A stretch of 64,000 nucleotides of DNA. It comes from Breviolum minutum Mf 1.05b.01. Its lineage: Eukaryota; Sar; Dinophyceae; Suessiales; Symbiodiniaceae. Each line of letters opens with the position of its first letter. Position 1 is the first letter of the stretch. Where the stretch lies: the NCBI GenBank assembly GCA_000507305.1, contig DF240475.1, positions 53,084-117,083 of the forward strand, written 5' to 3'. The notes under the pieces were generated by a model that searched no databases, was not told where the DNA came from, and saw only the letters and a program-made list of their open reading frames with translations. Shown here piece by piece: positions 46,850 to 58,715 of this stretch. The translations under genes were made by a program, and so were the position numbers.

Positions 46850-47847
46850 CTACTTCCTTTTCTTCTTTGGTGGATCAACAACTTCAAATGAGCCGTCAGA
46901 TTCGCCACCATCAGGGAAGAGCTCTGTGAATACATTCTTGGAACCCAGCAAAGTGCAAAGAATGAACTTGCGAACATAGTTTTCATTAACAGTCACAGTG
47001 GCCGTTTGGATCCCACGAAAATCATCCACATGTTTTTTCATCAATTCCATGGCTTTGATGGTGGACGATTCAAAGATTTGCAAGTTGTCTGTCACCATGA
47101 ATTTGGAATTGTCCTTCAGAACAAGCCCCTGTTGTGTGCGATTTGGTTGCCCACCACAACAACAGTTGTACGAATATTGGCGACAGTGAGGACAACGGCC
47201 GCTAACGTTGTTGTTCCCCTGGCTGACCTGAACCTTACATTGGTTGATGACTTGAGGAATGCTGAACTCTGCAGGCGTTGCTTTGGACGGGGCTCCATTC
47301 AGAAACGAACTTGCTCCCAAGGATGCCAAGGATTTTTGCAGGGATAGCCAAGGATGTTTGTTATCTTCGGCATCTTTGCCACTCTTTGGGCAGGAACTTG
47401 CAAGAACGGCAGCCAAAGGTGTGTTCATCATCTTGATCATCAACTCCTAAGGCAAACCAAACGGGGAGGACACTCTTGCCAACCTCTCCTGTTTGACACT
47501 ACGAAAGCCTACACACAGGTTGGGCAATCCAAACCCTCCTGAAATAGAAAGGGAAGCCTCGGCACAACAGAAAATACCTAGGCTTCACTGCAACAAAAGC
47601 TTCTCAAACCCATCCGAAGCCACTCATTTTGAAGACATGAACTGATAAACATGAAAAAAACACATGGTTTTATAGGTATGCACCTGCCCCCATGTTGCAG
47701 CCAAGATTCAACAAAATCCGGACCTGTCTCCAAGAATACCACTTTGCCCCCGGAAGAACGCAACAACTGCACTTCCATCTGGCCCACCTTTGCCATGGAA
47801 ACAAAACCTGAGGAATCTCCAACGAAAATTCGGATGCCTTGAGCCAC
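46850..47847 (-). CDS. DUF674-like protein, copy A of a tandem pair
   Basis: Function unknown. Exon 1 runs from about 47847 to about 47713 and holds KVVFLETGPDF, matching the VVFAEAGKDF segment of plant DUF674 proteins. Exon 2 (47449-46850, acceptor TTAG at 47451-47450) holds a Cys-rich stretch CPHCRQYSYNCCCGG and then SKFMVTDNLQIFESST and VRKFILCTLLGSKNVFTELF, matching the second conserved half (the FIITDDL type motif and LLxxLF...TDVF). Stop TAG. The C-terminus reads DPPKKKRK, a textbook basic nuclear-import signal by appearance. The exon 1 donor is unresolved: GTTGAA after Phe keeps the frame, while the GTGCAT site further on does not. The true start codon is not seen and a 5' exon may exist. 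DUF674 is best known from land plants, so either the family is broader or this is a remote match. Confidence 0.62.
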
Positions 47848-49428
47848 CTTGAAGAGGCTCCATGTTAAACTATGGGCGTGAGTAGTGCATGTAACATGAA
47901 AATATCAAGAACAATAAAGATTTTTCATGTATTGCTATGTGTCTGTTTCGTCTGGAGGGCATTTCTTAGAAACAAACATGTTCAAACCCAATGGTTTCCA
48001 CCTAAAACTCATCATGTCCATGAGTTGGGGATTGGACTCGAATCGAATGGTTTCTCATCATATATCATGACAGCGTATCTGAATGATTCAGCCGTACAAC
48101 CTATTTGAGACACAAAAAATTGTGAACAACATGTGCTACATGGAACGTCCAATTTGCAGCTAGGAGCCCCCCATGATGTTTGTATGACTGCTGCTTGTGA
48201 TGCTTGAAATCAAGTGCACATGCTATCTGAAAATGAGACTGAAAAGCAGTATGCAATCAGAAATCATATCTTCAGGGTTCCACTGTCAACGTTCATGTTA
48301 AGTTCACATGTGTTGACCAAACTGAAAGTAATTAGAGAGATTTGCAAACAATCGCACACACACATACACGGCCACCCATTCATCTATCATACTGCACATG
48401 GGGTCTTATAACCTCAGTAAAGACATTGAGATTTTTGAAAAAAGAGAAGCAATTCGGATGAAACAATCGATCAGTCTAAGCAGAATAAAGTAAATTGGCC
48501 AAGTACCTTTAAACCAACAATTGCATAATTATCAGTGTGATATCAATCAACCGCCCTATTCAAAATTAACTTTCCGTTCCTACACAGCTGGAATAACCAC
48601 ATGTTCCCTTTCCCCTGTTAATACTGCAAACATGGTTTGGAAGCAGGAAAGTTGCAAACGTTCCGGTATATAAAGCAATCAACACGAATCTGATCTAGTC
48701 AAACCAAATCGAGAAACATAGGACATCGTCATATTCATGCAATCCCTTTGCGTGTTTGTAGGAATTTCCTATTGATTCGGGATACCTTCAAAGTAGTAAT
48801 CCCAGAAGCCGCAGCCATAGTAGTAATCCCAGAAGCCGCAACCAAACCTCGATTTTCACCATGGAAGACACCCAACTGTTGTCATTCGCTCGGTAACCTA
48901 CTTTGGACTCATCAAGTTTTTGTAACTTGAAGAATACAAATTGTAAAAACTACTGGTCAAAACGACAAGAATCTGTCACCAAATGCCACCATACTCAGGA
49001 AAAAAACACATTGATTTTGAAAAAGAAACTTCAAAACGGCAAGGAGTGATGATGCCAGCTGGTGCTGTGACCATGTTGATGACCAGAAACCATGCATCTA
49101 ACTATGCCCAAGGTGGCTAGCACAGGAAATGGGGCAGTTTTTGAAAAAAAACTGCCATGCCCAGCGACACCCTGATATTTTTGGCAAGTCTTTTGCGAGC
49201 CAAGGAGTCCAGAATCTGTTGTAGTTTTGTTGGGAAATCTCCAGCGAACCTCTGCCAATTCAAGAACTTAAGTCGTGATCAACACATTATACCTTGGATA
49301 TCTAAAGTCTACAGTTAATACTTGATACAAAGGGTCACGGTCAAAGGGTCCTAGGTTATCACGAGGTGCAAGGCTCCCTACTAAACAAACTAGATGAACT
49401 AAAATGTAAGCATGGCGTTACACACTGC

Positions 49429-50410
49429 CTACTTGCCTTTTCGGTTCGATGTCCCGTTCTTCTTTGGTGGATCAATGGCCTCAAATGAGCCATCAGATTC
49501 GCCACCGTCAGGAAACAACTGTGTGAAGACTTTCTTGGAACCCAGCAAACCGCAAAGAATGAACTTGCGAACATAGTCTTCATTCACAGTCACAGTGGCC
49601 GTTTGGATCCCACGAAAATCATCCACGTGTTCTTTCATCAATTCCATGGCTTTGATGGTGGACGATTCAAAGATTTGCAAGTTGTCTGTCACCATGAATT
49701 TGGAATTGTCCTTGAGGACAAGCCCTTGTGATGCACGATTTGACAAAGCGTGCTTGTTCTGGACATTGGTACATTGGTTGATGACTTGAGGAATGCTGAA
49801 CTCTGCAGGCGTTGCTTTGGACGGGGCTCCATTCAGAAACGAACTTGCTCCCAAGGATGCCAAGGATTTTTGCAAAGATAGCCAAGGATGTGTGTCATCT
49901 TCGGCATCTTTGCCACTCATCGGACTGGAACTTGCAAGAAGGGCAGCCAAAGGTGTGTTCATCATCTTGATCATCAACTCCTAAGCGAAAGCAAACGGGA
50001 AGAACACTCTTGCCAACTTCTCCCTTTTGAGCTGATCTGATTAAATAAAACGAGTGGATACTGGATACTCTAAAAGCCTACACAAAGGTTGGGCAAGCCC
50101 AACCGTTCTGAAATGTAAACGGAGTGGATCTTTCGCTCTGGATGCACTACACTTCTACATGATTATGAACTGACATACATCATGGTCACAAAACACAAGG
50201 ATTCTTACAGCGCTACTTCATCTCCAATAAAGGTCTAAAAATGCACTTGCCCCGATGTTGCAGCCAAGATTCAACAAAATCCGGACCTGTCTCCAAAAAT
50301 ACCACTTTGCCCCCAGGGGAGCGCAACAACTGCACTTCCATCTGGCCCACCTTTGCCATGGAAACAAAACCTGAGGAATCTCCAACGAAAATTCGGATGC
50401 CTTGAGCCAC
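49429..50410 (-). CDS. DUF674-like protein, copy B of a tandem pair
   Basis: Paralogue of the gene about 2.5 kb away, nearly identical over most of exon 1 (about 50410-50276) and exon 2 (49983-49429). It keeps the motif SKFMVTDNLQIFESST and the LLGSKKVFTQLF segment. It differs in two places. The Cys-rich segment of copy A (four or more Cys, CX2C) is replaced by a short unrelated stretch (TNVQNKHALSNRA). The basic tail PPKKKRK of copy A is PPKKNGTSNRKGK here. A family D MITE lies immediately upstream (50435-50543), where copy A has only an end fragment of the same family (about 47858-47882). Both copies look intact, so this may be a functional divergence rather than a pseudogene. Confidence 0.62.
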
Positions 50411-50434
50411 CTTGAAAAAAGGCGAAGCATGTCG

Positions 50435-50663
50435 CACCCCTGAGGTTCAATGGCTGGAACCTGAAAACCAACCCCTGGAAAAGGAGACTCCGAACTTGGA
50501 AACCATCAGTTTCTGGCTACATGTTGAACGGTTGGGGGTGTAATTAGTGTATGTACTGTACACCCCGGCAAACTGCCATAGCAATAGAAAATCCACCATT
50601 TTGATAGTGTTTACAAGGAACAATCGAGATTGTCCATGGCTATGTTAGTGTTTACTGGAGTGT
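50435..50663. mobile_element. Two adjacent MITE family D copies
   Basis: 50435-50543 (CACCCCTGAGGTTCAA to TTGAACGGTTGGGGGTGTA) and 50561-50663 (TACACCCCGGCAAACTGCCAT to CTATGTTAGTGTTTACTGGAG). The first lies just upstream of DUF674-like copy B. Confidence 0.75.
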
Positions 50664-51475
50664 ATCTGAACAACAAAACAAGATTTGTTTCCACCCACTA
50701 CGCATTCTTGCACAGATTTGGAGTTGTTGATACAAATGAAAATGATCTCGCAGGCACGTGAACAGCTTAATATGCTTAATTCTCACCAGCAAATCTATCA
50801 AACTAAAACATCCAGGAAACATGCTGACTAGCCAACATTATGAAAAGAACAAATCATAGTCCTGCAACACCATTCTCAAACAAAAACCAACAAATCTACG
50901 AATCCATCTCTCATCAAAACAACTCAGGCTCAGTCTTCTTGCATCACACCTTTCCCAAGGTAAGCCTGAACCACATTTCCCCAACCAATGGGTACCTCCT
51001 CTTGCCCAGAAGCAGCCACTAGGGCCACTTCTGAGGCTACTTTCACCGGTTCCGCTGTAGATGGAATCACCGTAAATGCCAAGGGCTCCACAGGAGGCCT
51101 AGGGTCAACTGGGAGGGTTCGTTGGTCTTATAAATGATTGTATGTATATATATGTACTGTAAATATGTATTTAAAAAACTGTTACAGATTGTAATTGTAA
51201 CTCTAAAATTACAGATGGAATACGGTATGCGATATTATTTTGGGGGGTGGGTACGTGGTATTAAGTACCATCTTGCAGACATTGCAGCTGAGTTGTGCAC
51301 AATCACCCGTCACCTGATATCCAATGACTTGATGTGTATAGCACAAGCCAAATGTTGTCTGAATCTAAAATGTGCTGCGGAACCAATCAGGTAGCTTCTT
51401 AGCTCACCAGTATGAAGAGATTTAAATAGATTTTACATACCCCGAACTCCTGCTCTCCATTCCAAGCACCAGCTA

Positions 51476-51573
51476 CCCTCCAGGAAACTAACATATCCCA
51501 CGTGGGGAAGTTCGGAAAAGCATCGCCTCAAAAGTGCACTTGAATGGGGATATGTTAGTTGCCAGGGGGGTAG
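51476..51573. mobile_element. MITE family D copy inserted in a stop codon
   Basis: Family D: about 100-115 bp, ends TACACCCCTGAAGTTTAACAT or CCCTCCAGGAAACTAACAT, TA target. Here TA-CCCTCCAGGAAACTAACAT to ATATGTTAGTTGCCAGGGGGG-TA. Confidence 0.8.
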
Positions 51574-51724
51574 TCATAACACAAGCAAAGTAACATCTCA
51601 GGGTCTTCTTCCACAGCTTCTTTGTTTGGAAGAGCCTGCAAGGTCGGAGTGTGTTTCGCCGCTTGCAGGAAGGTCAATAACCGTTGGAACCCCCAAAAAA
51701 TGATGACTTCCAAAGGATCCTTTT
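51556..51724 (-). CDS. Unrecognised terminal exon, stop codon struck by a MITE
   Basis: Acceptor after CCACCCTTTTTAG. Reads KDPLEVIIFWGFQRLLTFLQ and then an acidic helix (NKEAVEEDPEMLLCLCYD). The original next codon was TAG. A family D MITE was inserted with its TA target inside that codon, so the frame now continues PPGN-stop inside the element. No domain recognised. Confidence 0.5.
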
Positions 51725-52737
51725 CTAAAAAGGGTGGAAAAATCATGGAAAACCCATGGAAAACCAAATTCCAACATGATATTTAAAGAACATGCCAAAA
51801 ACTTCCAGCTGCTATAATACCAACAGAACTCATAATGATGCCACAAAACGAATGCATGGAGTGACTATCTCAAGGCTCCTAAAGTCCAAATGGTTGCCGT
51901 TTGCTAACGGAAGAAAGAACAACATGAATCATGACCAGGTTAATCAACCAAACCCCCTCCTGAAATAGCCGACCTTATGATCAGGGGCTCATTTATCATT
52001 GGTGCCCCTTAATAAGGCAAGCTAGTTTTGGAGATCGCAGGATTCCCAACACTGGCTTTTTTACCACCAACTTGCCCCATATGGGGTTGAAGTTCCAAAA
52101 CCTCAGATATGTCCGTTTTTGGTGATTTTTTGTACATACAGATTTTTGCGAAGGGCTGATGATGTTGATGTTTGGGGATGAAAATGCTTAGCTGAAATAT
52201 ACATTGATCTATGAAGTTCCCCCAAACCTATCCAGGGCCCCTTCCTGCCTCCTCCACGGGCGAAGGGACTGCTTTGAGCTCATGACCTGAGAAGTGCAAA
52301 AAAACATGTTCACATATCACCTTGTGATAAACTAGCATGGCAAGGGAAGACCATCTTACAACAAAAAGGGAAGACATGTTCAAACGGAACATTTTACATT
52401 TCTATGTGAGTTGTGTTGATCAGAGCGTAAGGGAGTATGCTTCGAAAAGGAATGACAAAAAACAAAACAAGGCCTATTCTGACCCTGTGTTCTGACTCGG
52501 CTGATGGTGGGAGGAGCCGGCTTTGATCATTTTGGAGAAATTATCCCATTAAAACTTTGGGAATCTAAGGGTAAACTCCCCCAAGTCCTTATGAGTCATG
52601 ATCCCTTAAAAAGCCCCTAATAAGGCTTTATTTCTTGGTGGGGTGCAATTGGGGTGGTACTCTTAGATCACCATTTAAAAAACGCAGATGCCTTTTTACA
52701 TGGACCCAACATCCAAGGATATCCAAGGTACTATCAC

Positions 52738-53492
52738 CAGGCCTTTTCGGTATAGCTTCAGCTGCCAAGGAAGCGTCCGGCGCCGTGTCAGTGAAGAAGG
52801 GCAAATCCTGAAATAGCGTTTGGGTTCTCATTTGAAATATATATGATATCAAAAATTTTTGACCTTTGCCATCAAGAAACACACTTTTACCAAATTCGTT
52901 AAAATGCGTCCCATCGAGCTGCAACTGACAGAACCTATCCCTACGCTTTATTAAGAGATAACGGAAATGTGGATATCTGCAAAATGGGCCCCTACTAATC
53001 TTTAAATGGAAGTTTGAAGTATAACCCCTAGAAAATGCACTATACATGGGTAGCTGGAATTGGAACGCCCGTAATTAGAGTCATATTGTAACCCTACTTA
53101 TGTTGCTTACAACTGATTTTTTGGGCCCGTCTTGTAAAGACCATACGAAATTCAAAGAAATCCATGAAACCGGGGCTACAAGCAACCATAAGCCGAGCAT
53201 CTTTTAAGTTATAAGTTTAAAGGTATAATCAGCTTTTGTAAGAAGAAGAACTAGGTGGGTCTTCAAACAAAAATGGAAAAACTAATCGCAACTTTTGAAA
53301 TCTTCTATTTCCATATTCTTAAGTACTACAAACAAACCTGCATTCAAAACCACGACTCACCACCGAGGTGTATACAACTTGTGTTTGTGTTTCTCCTTCG
53401 GGTTACCCAGCCCGTGGCAGATCCTTATCGTCTTCCGTTGCTTCCACTGTCACAACTGCTGAAGGAAGGATGTCCGTGAAGAAGGGGAGCTC
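52738..53492 (-). CDS. Pair of paralogous exons sharing the motif LPFFTD
   Basis: Exon 53492-53407 (acceptor after CTGTTCCTGCTAAG, donor GTAACC) reads ELPFFTDILPSAVVTVEAT. Exon 52807-52738 (acceptor ACGCTATTTCAG, donor GTGATA) reads DLPFFTDTAPDASLAAEAIP. Both start in phase 0 and share the first residues at DNA level. They are either an internal exon duplication in one minus-strand gene or remnants of two tandem genes. A family H MITE (52980-53137) lies between them. Function unknown. Confidence 0.5.
52980..53137. mobile_element. MITE family H copy
   Basis: CAAAATGGGCCCCTAC to TTGGGCCCGTCTTG; the GT of the end is mutated. Between the two paralogous LPFFTD exons. Confidence 0.72.
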
Positions 53493-54036
53493 CTTAGCAG
53501 GAACAGCAAAGGGCAAGGAAGCAATCATTACCAGGTGATTCAAAGTGCCCTTTTCATCCCCTAGTTGGAGGTCACTTAACCCCTTGAAAGGGTCACTTAA
53601 CCATCCCAAAAAGGTCACTTTGAATCACCAGGTAGGTGTAAGTTCTGGTTTGTTTCTTGAATTCCTGGTTGAACATTTCGAAAATACCATGCTAGAAACC
53701 ACCATCTGCAAAATCCAGGGATAGTAACAAAGCTAGATGGTTTAGCTCCCCAGTTCGAAAAATGGGCAAATAAAACAAGTTTCCATCTCAAACCAAGGTG
53801 GCCCAAAAAGGGATAACCTCGTGAAACCTCCATGTTTCCCATTCAAACACAGAACTTTTTGGGTATGCCACAAGTACCTACCACCATCCCATCCGGTGCC
53901 CCACCTCCTCCGTTCTCAGCGTGGCATCATGGTGTAACACCACGGGCCGCGGAAGCCTCCTTTTTTGTTGGTGGGGGAAAATGGCAATGGCGACGCTCAA
54001 GGATGTTGTCCTTAAGTTGTTTCGTCGACAAATGGA

Positions 54037-54143
54037 TGTTTCCAAAAATAGTGGGAAACCCCCCAAAATGGATGTTTTATAATGGAAATCCCTATTAAAA
54101 TGGATGATTTGGGGGTACCACTATTTTTTGGAAACATCCAAAT
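54037..54143. mobile_element. MITE family I copy
   Basis: GTTTCCAAAAATAGTGGG to CCACTATTTTTTGGAAACATCC, inner AAAATGGATG on both arms. A second copy is at 31000-31104 and a half-copy at 60030-60066 in a receptor intron. Confidence 0.75.
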
Positions 54144-54628
54144 GGAAGTACACACACATGTAAATATCATATGTAAAAATAAATAGATGTATATATTAGA
54201 TAACTGACAACATGTGCAAATGAAGTAACATGCATATGATGAAAGCGAGTCTAACTTGTAAGTAGCGTGAATAGCAAATAACATAACAAGCTTAGAATAA
54301 TCACAAGTTCACAATTTTACAGCAACTTAAACACACACACACACACATACACAACATAAATGCTGTTCATATGTACACACTATCATACCCATTACTTTCT
54401 CGGCACCATCATTTGGGTTGTGCCACTTCAACCGAAAAAAAATGGCTGTCTTAAGGGCACCCCAAAAGCCCCATCCATACCCAAGGGGTTCCACTCGACG
54501 ACACCTCCGCCGTGCACGGGCTGCTTGCCAACAGCGCTTGCGCACCGCTGCACGCCGCAAGCGGCACGTGCCGCCGTTGCGGCGCTTCATGATGAGATCA
54601 TCGTTGAAAATTGCTGTCGTGGTACTAC

Positions 54629-54778
54629 AAAATGGGCCCAAAAAACCAGCTATTAAGTGGGGTTACAGTATAACTCCACTAAAAAAGGTGAAAAACTCGA
54701 ACTACATATATACCTTTGTTGATTTATATGAGCTTATAAATCAATTTAGTACTGATTGGTAGGGGCCCATTTCGTAGA
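54629..54778. mobile_element. MITE family H copy
   Basis: TACAAAATGGGCCC to GGGGCCCATTTCGTA; end GT replaced by AT. A short relative is at 11092-11150. Confidence 0.75.
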
Positions 54779-55642
54779 GGGATCCATCTATCTATTGGAA
54801 AGTAGTGTTGATACAAAATGACTTCCCCACTTGGAAGTAAGGAAGGTTCAGTTGCTCATCTATTGCCTTGTCAATGTTCTCAAATCCATCCATTCTGGAT
54901 GAGGGATATGTCCAACATATATATATATATATATACATTGAAATTGGGGGGATACATATCGATATGTTGCTAAATATCATGGATCATTATATTATTTCAG
55001 TTCATACTATATGAGACAAGTGACATACAAGGGACCAAATAATTACATATAAAACTGCAAATGTACTATTATACATGTATCCATGTATCGATGTATCACG
55101 CTTACTTTCAGGCACGTACGTATAGTGGTCAAGGAGCCGCTTGTGAAATCTGGATGATCACCTAGAACAGTTGAAACATCCGTGCCGTCGTTCCTTCCAT
55201 AGTGCCGGCCGTTTACTTAGCCATTAATGAAGGATGATCTTTCCAACAACTAAATGGCACAAATGCTGGCCAACGGTTTGAACATGTTCACATTCAAGTA
55301 AGTACTGGGAAGATACCATCATTTAGTCACTTGCTACAACAACTCCAATCAGGACACATGTGTTGAAATGAGTGACATTCTAAAAAAAAAGGCTTCACAT
55401 CAAAGGGGACATGCTCCTTACATATGACTGATATAATCTCTCATGTCACTCTCATTGTATGCAACTTAAATGCTAGCCGCTAGCATCTGAATAATGTCGT
55501 GTTGAATGTAAAATATGCGAGATCTGCTTAAATGATAAAATTCCTTCCTTCCATGTTATATGCTTCTTTACGAATCGTCCACATGGTACATGTCACTGAA
55601 ACTGAATAGCGCGGGACGAATATATCCCACAATGGAGAAAAT

Positions 55643-55735
55643 CTAGTTAGTGGCTTCAGCCCATCTGAAAAATATGAATCAAATTGGCTGATCTCCCTCA
55701 GTAAGGGTGAAAATAAACAAATCTTTTAAACCGCC
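55643..55735. mobile_element. MITE family A copy, abutting family D
   Basis: CTAGTTAGTGGCTTCAGCCC at left. The right end stops at AAACCGCCACC, where family D sequence (to 55818) begins. Confidence 0.65.
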
Positions 55736-56896
55736 ACCCTGAAAAATGATTGTTGGAAAACTACCATCCTTTTGGGAAGGTCAAATTTCATGGGCGAACT
55801 GTTAAACTTCAGGTGGGGTATTTTTTTCAGTCATCGTTCAGCACACAAACACATACACGCACACTCTTTTTTTCTGGAAACAAGTCCGTTAAATACACGA
55901 TTAAATACAACAAACACTTAAGAGTTCAAAAATAAAATCATCAAAATCCATGTAGCCTAACATCATCAAGTCTCACATCATTGATTCAACAATGTACTGT
56001 ATATATTTACGTAACAACTCTATTTACTCAATATTGTATGATGTTGTTTACTGCTTTTTCTCCACAGCTCATCTTGCCCCAGTTTCACTCATCATTTTCA
56101 CCCAAGGGCGCTTCAGCCTCCAATTTTTCAAACGAAGAGCGGAACACCGAGCCTTTTGGTGACCCCAAAAACGGAGAAACAAAAAAACGGGTCCATGAAG
56201 TGCAGGAGGTTTTTTTTGGGGGGAGATGTGCTTACAATACTTAATTTGTTTTGTATTCTGTGTGAAACCAATGCTTTCAAGCAAACAAGAACGAAAAAAT
56301 TCAAAGTTTTCAACTTGTATTGTAACTGTTGATGTTTATGTTCAGAAGCTCGTTTTAACAAAAAATGCAAAGTCTTCAACCTATAAAGCAGTTGTATGTA
56401 ATTATTCATGGCGATGTTCAGAATTGTCCAGAGCTATGTAGGTGTTCACCCTGGCCCGGAGAATTTCATGGCATCCACTTTTGCCCAAAACCTCACACCT
56501 GCCGCTGAACCCATACCGCTGAAGCGAACCGAATGAAGTATTGCAGCCTCTTTGCATCGATTGTGCTGGTAAAACCGAAGCAAAGGGAGAACTGAGCTTA
56601 CTCCCCCATCTGATTTGGATCTCAAGAAGAGATAGGTTCCGAAATCAGAATCAGAAAGTCACGCTTTTTTCAAGGGAAGACATCAAACTAAATGACCTGT
56701 GAAAGTAGCAGCCTCTTTTGAATGAATGAGAATTGTGGAAATGCCCTCATCCACTCAGAGTTCGAAGCGATGCCAATAAGGAATCCGTCTTGCCTACAGG
56801 CCATTCATCACTGAGTATCCCATAACATCTTACAAATGCGATTTTGCTACAGCAACTCCCAGGACATGGGTTTCTGCTTACTTTCCATAATTGGTA

Positions 56897-56953
56897 TTCA
56901 ATATCATATATTCTTGCCTCCACCCCAATGGTGATCACTCCATAAAACAACAT
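56897..56953 (-). CDS. Possible first exon, ATG to GTAAGC
   Basis: ATG at 56953, reading MLFYGVITIGVEARIYDIEY and QLWK, then donor GTAAGC. Clean, short, phase 0. The next exon was not identified. A second minus-strand stretch at about 57640-57500 (NKDLDMITIQDFMVHVNRGL) also looks coding, after an acceptor CATATGCCAG. Confidence 0.35.
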
Positions 56954-58715
56954 AAATGCTTAGTCTGAATTCATTCTAACTCCCCCAAAACCACCTTCCC
57001 AACTATATCCAAAAAAAGTACAAAAAAACATCATCAGATTCTTCGTGTTCGAGTCTTCGGGAGAATGTCATCTCCCCACCTTGTTGACCTCCTCCAAGGT
57101 GCGAATATCCTCCAAGGGTCACCTGGTTGATGCTAGTCACTATAGCTTGAGTGGAAACATCCGAGAGTGATTCCAAAACAACCAGCCATCCAATCCGCGG
57201 TGTCACTCATTTTAAAAATTGAAAGATGAATGTTTGCCACCCTAAAAAATCTAAAAATCACGCTAAAAATGATGAATATTGCATGAAAATACCCTCAGGT
57301 GGATGGAGGGGGGGTTCGGTGGGCCCATATTTATATATAAATAAAAATATATACATGTCACATATTTGTACAAAAATATATTCATATATATATATATACA
57401 CATATATATATATTTATAAATATAAAATTTAGGATGATCCCCCCTCCAGGATGCCAGGATGAGCTCCAAAAGGTTGGAAGGTCTAGGTTTCTTGGGAATT
57501 TTCCAAGAAAACCCATCAACATGTTCCAACCCCCTAAGGGTCTAGTATGAGGGTCAACATGAGTAGTGACAACCAAACCCCTGTTGACATGCACCATGAA
57601 ATCCTGGATGGTGATCATGTCGAGATCCTTATTTCTGGCATATGAAATAATCCCCACATTTGGGTAATAGAATCATCCCTTATATATCTTATATACCCTA
57701 GACAGCCTGTGGCCTGAAATGGTTTCCACTTCTCACATGAAACAGATATTGATTGATATTGTAAACTCGTTTTTGTTACAAGTATTCTTCAGGTCCTAAC
57801 TGCGTGGGGCCCGTGTCAATTGGACTCACCCTTCCCCAAGCTTCCATGAGACATTGAAACCCTACATGTTTGAAGGTATAATTCGGTATAATCCATATTT
57901 GGGGGCGAACAAAACCTTCAATTTCCATGCTTTAAAAACAAGGGGCCCAAAGGTTTCCCATGTTGTTTCTCCAACCGGGAAACACCACCCACCTCCGGTA
58001 GCTTTTCGGTAACTTTGCTGCAGGAAGCTTCACGACTTCATCGGCGATTCATCGCCCAAGTGTTGCAGCCTCATCAGAAAAAAGTGGACGGATATGTGCC
58101 TGGGGGTTCCACCTTGGGCGTTATCAAAATTCGGAACCGGTTCTTGGTTCTTTTCGTGTTCCCCAGGATTTTTGGCCCTTCAAAATCTGTTGAATACTGG
58201 ATAAATTTTGAATTATATCCACTTATAACTAGGGTTCAATAGCGTTTACTGGGGTTACGACTGCCAGCTTGGGGGGGCCATTACTGAACTAGACTCGGAA
58301 AGGGGCGCCTGCACATGGTGGCTGCACCTTTTTCTGACCCCGCGCTGTGTCTAAGCTCAACAAGCGCCGTGGAGCACAAGGACCGAGTGTGTTTCTTATA
58401 TGACCTACCGCTCCATTGTCATTTTGTCATCCATCCGGGTCCAAGTTGCTAGGCGGAAAAAATATAATGAAATACAGTATACCTTTTTGATTACCCTTTG
58501 GGAATCATGATTTCCAGCGATTTTTCATGGAGATTTCTGGAGCTTTTTGAAAGCGCCCAGATTTCCACGGTGGTTTATCGGATTTATCGCCTGTTTCAAG
58601 CGATTTCATGATCAAATCCAGAGGTCCAGAACTGAGCTGAAATTCACACAGGAACAGAACCATTGTGAAAGCCAGCTGAAATCGTTTTCTTATTGATAAT
58701 CATCATCAAATATAT

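Larger units (their letters stand above)
46020..50545. repeat. Tandem segmental duplication carrying the DUF674-like pair
   Basis: Unit A (about 46020-47885) and unit B (about 48690-50545) are head-to-tail copies. Besides the two exons they share the 3' flank. A tract starting CTAGTCAAACC is found at about 46074 and 48697, followed by a long tract ending CATCAAGTTTTTGTAACTTG at about 46318 and 48917. Both then share a stretch around the words GATGACCAGAAA and CCATGCATCTAA. Unit B has small deletions, and an internal direct repeat of AGTAATCCCAGAAGCCGCA at about 48796 and 48823. The flanks are more diverged than the exons. Confidence 0.85.
53900..56890. other. Stretch without a supported gene
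   Basis: Family I (54037-54143), H (54629-54778), A and D (55643-55818) copies, CA and TA microsatellites. The plus strand near 54480-54600 is GC-rich and Arg/Ala-rich in translation, but splice signals are missing. Confidence 0.45.

Noticed and set aside
53990-54140. Inverted repeat as a transcription terminator or hairpin RNA
   Set aside because: It is a family I MITE with copies elsewhere.
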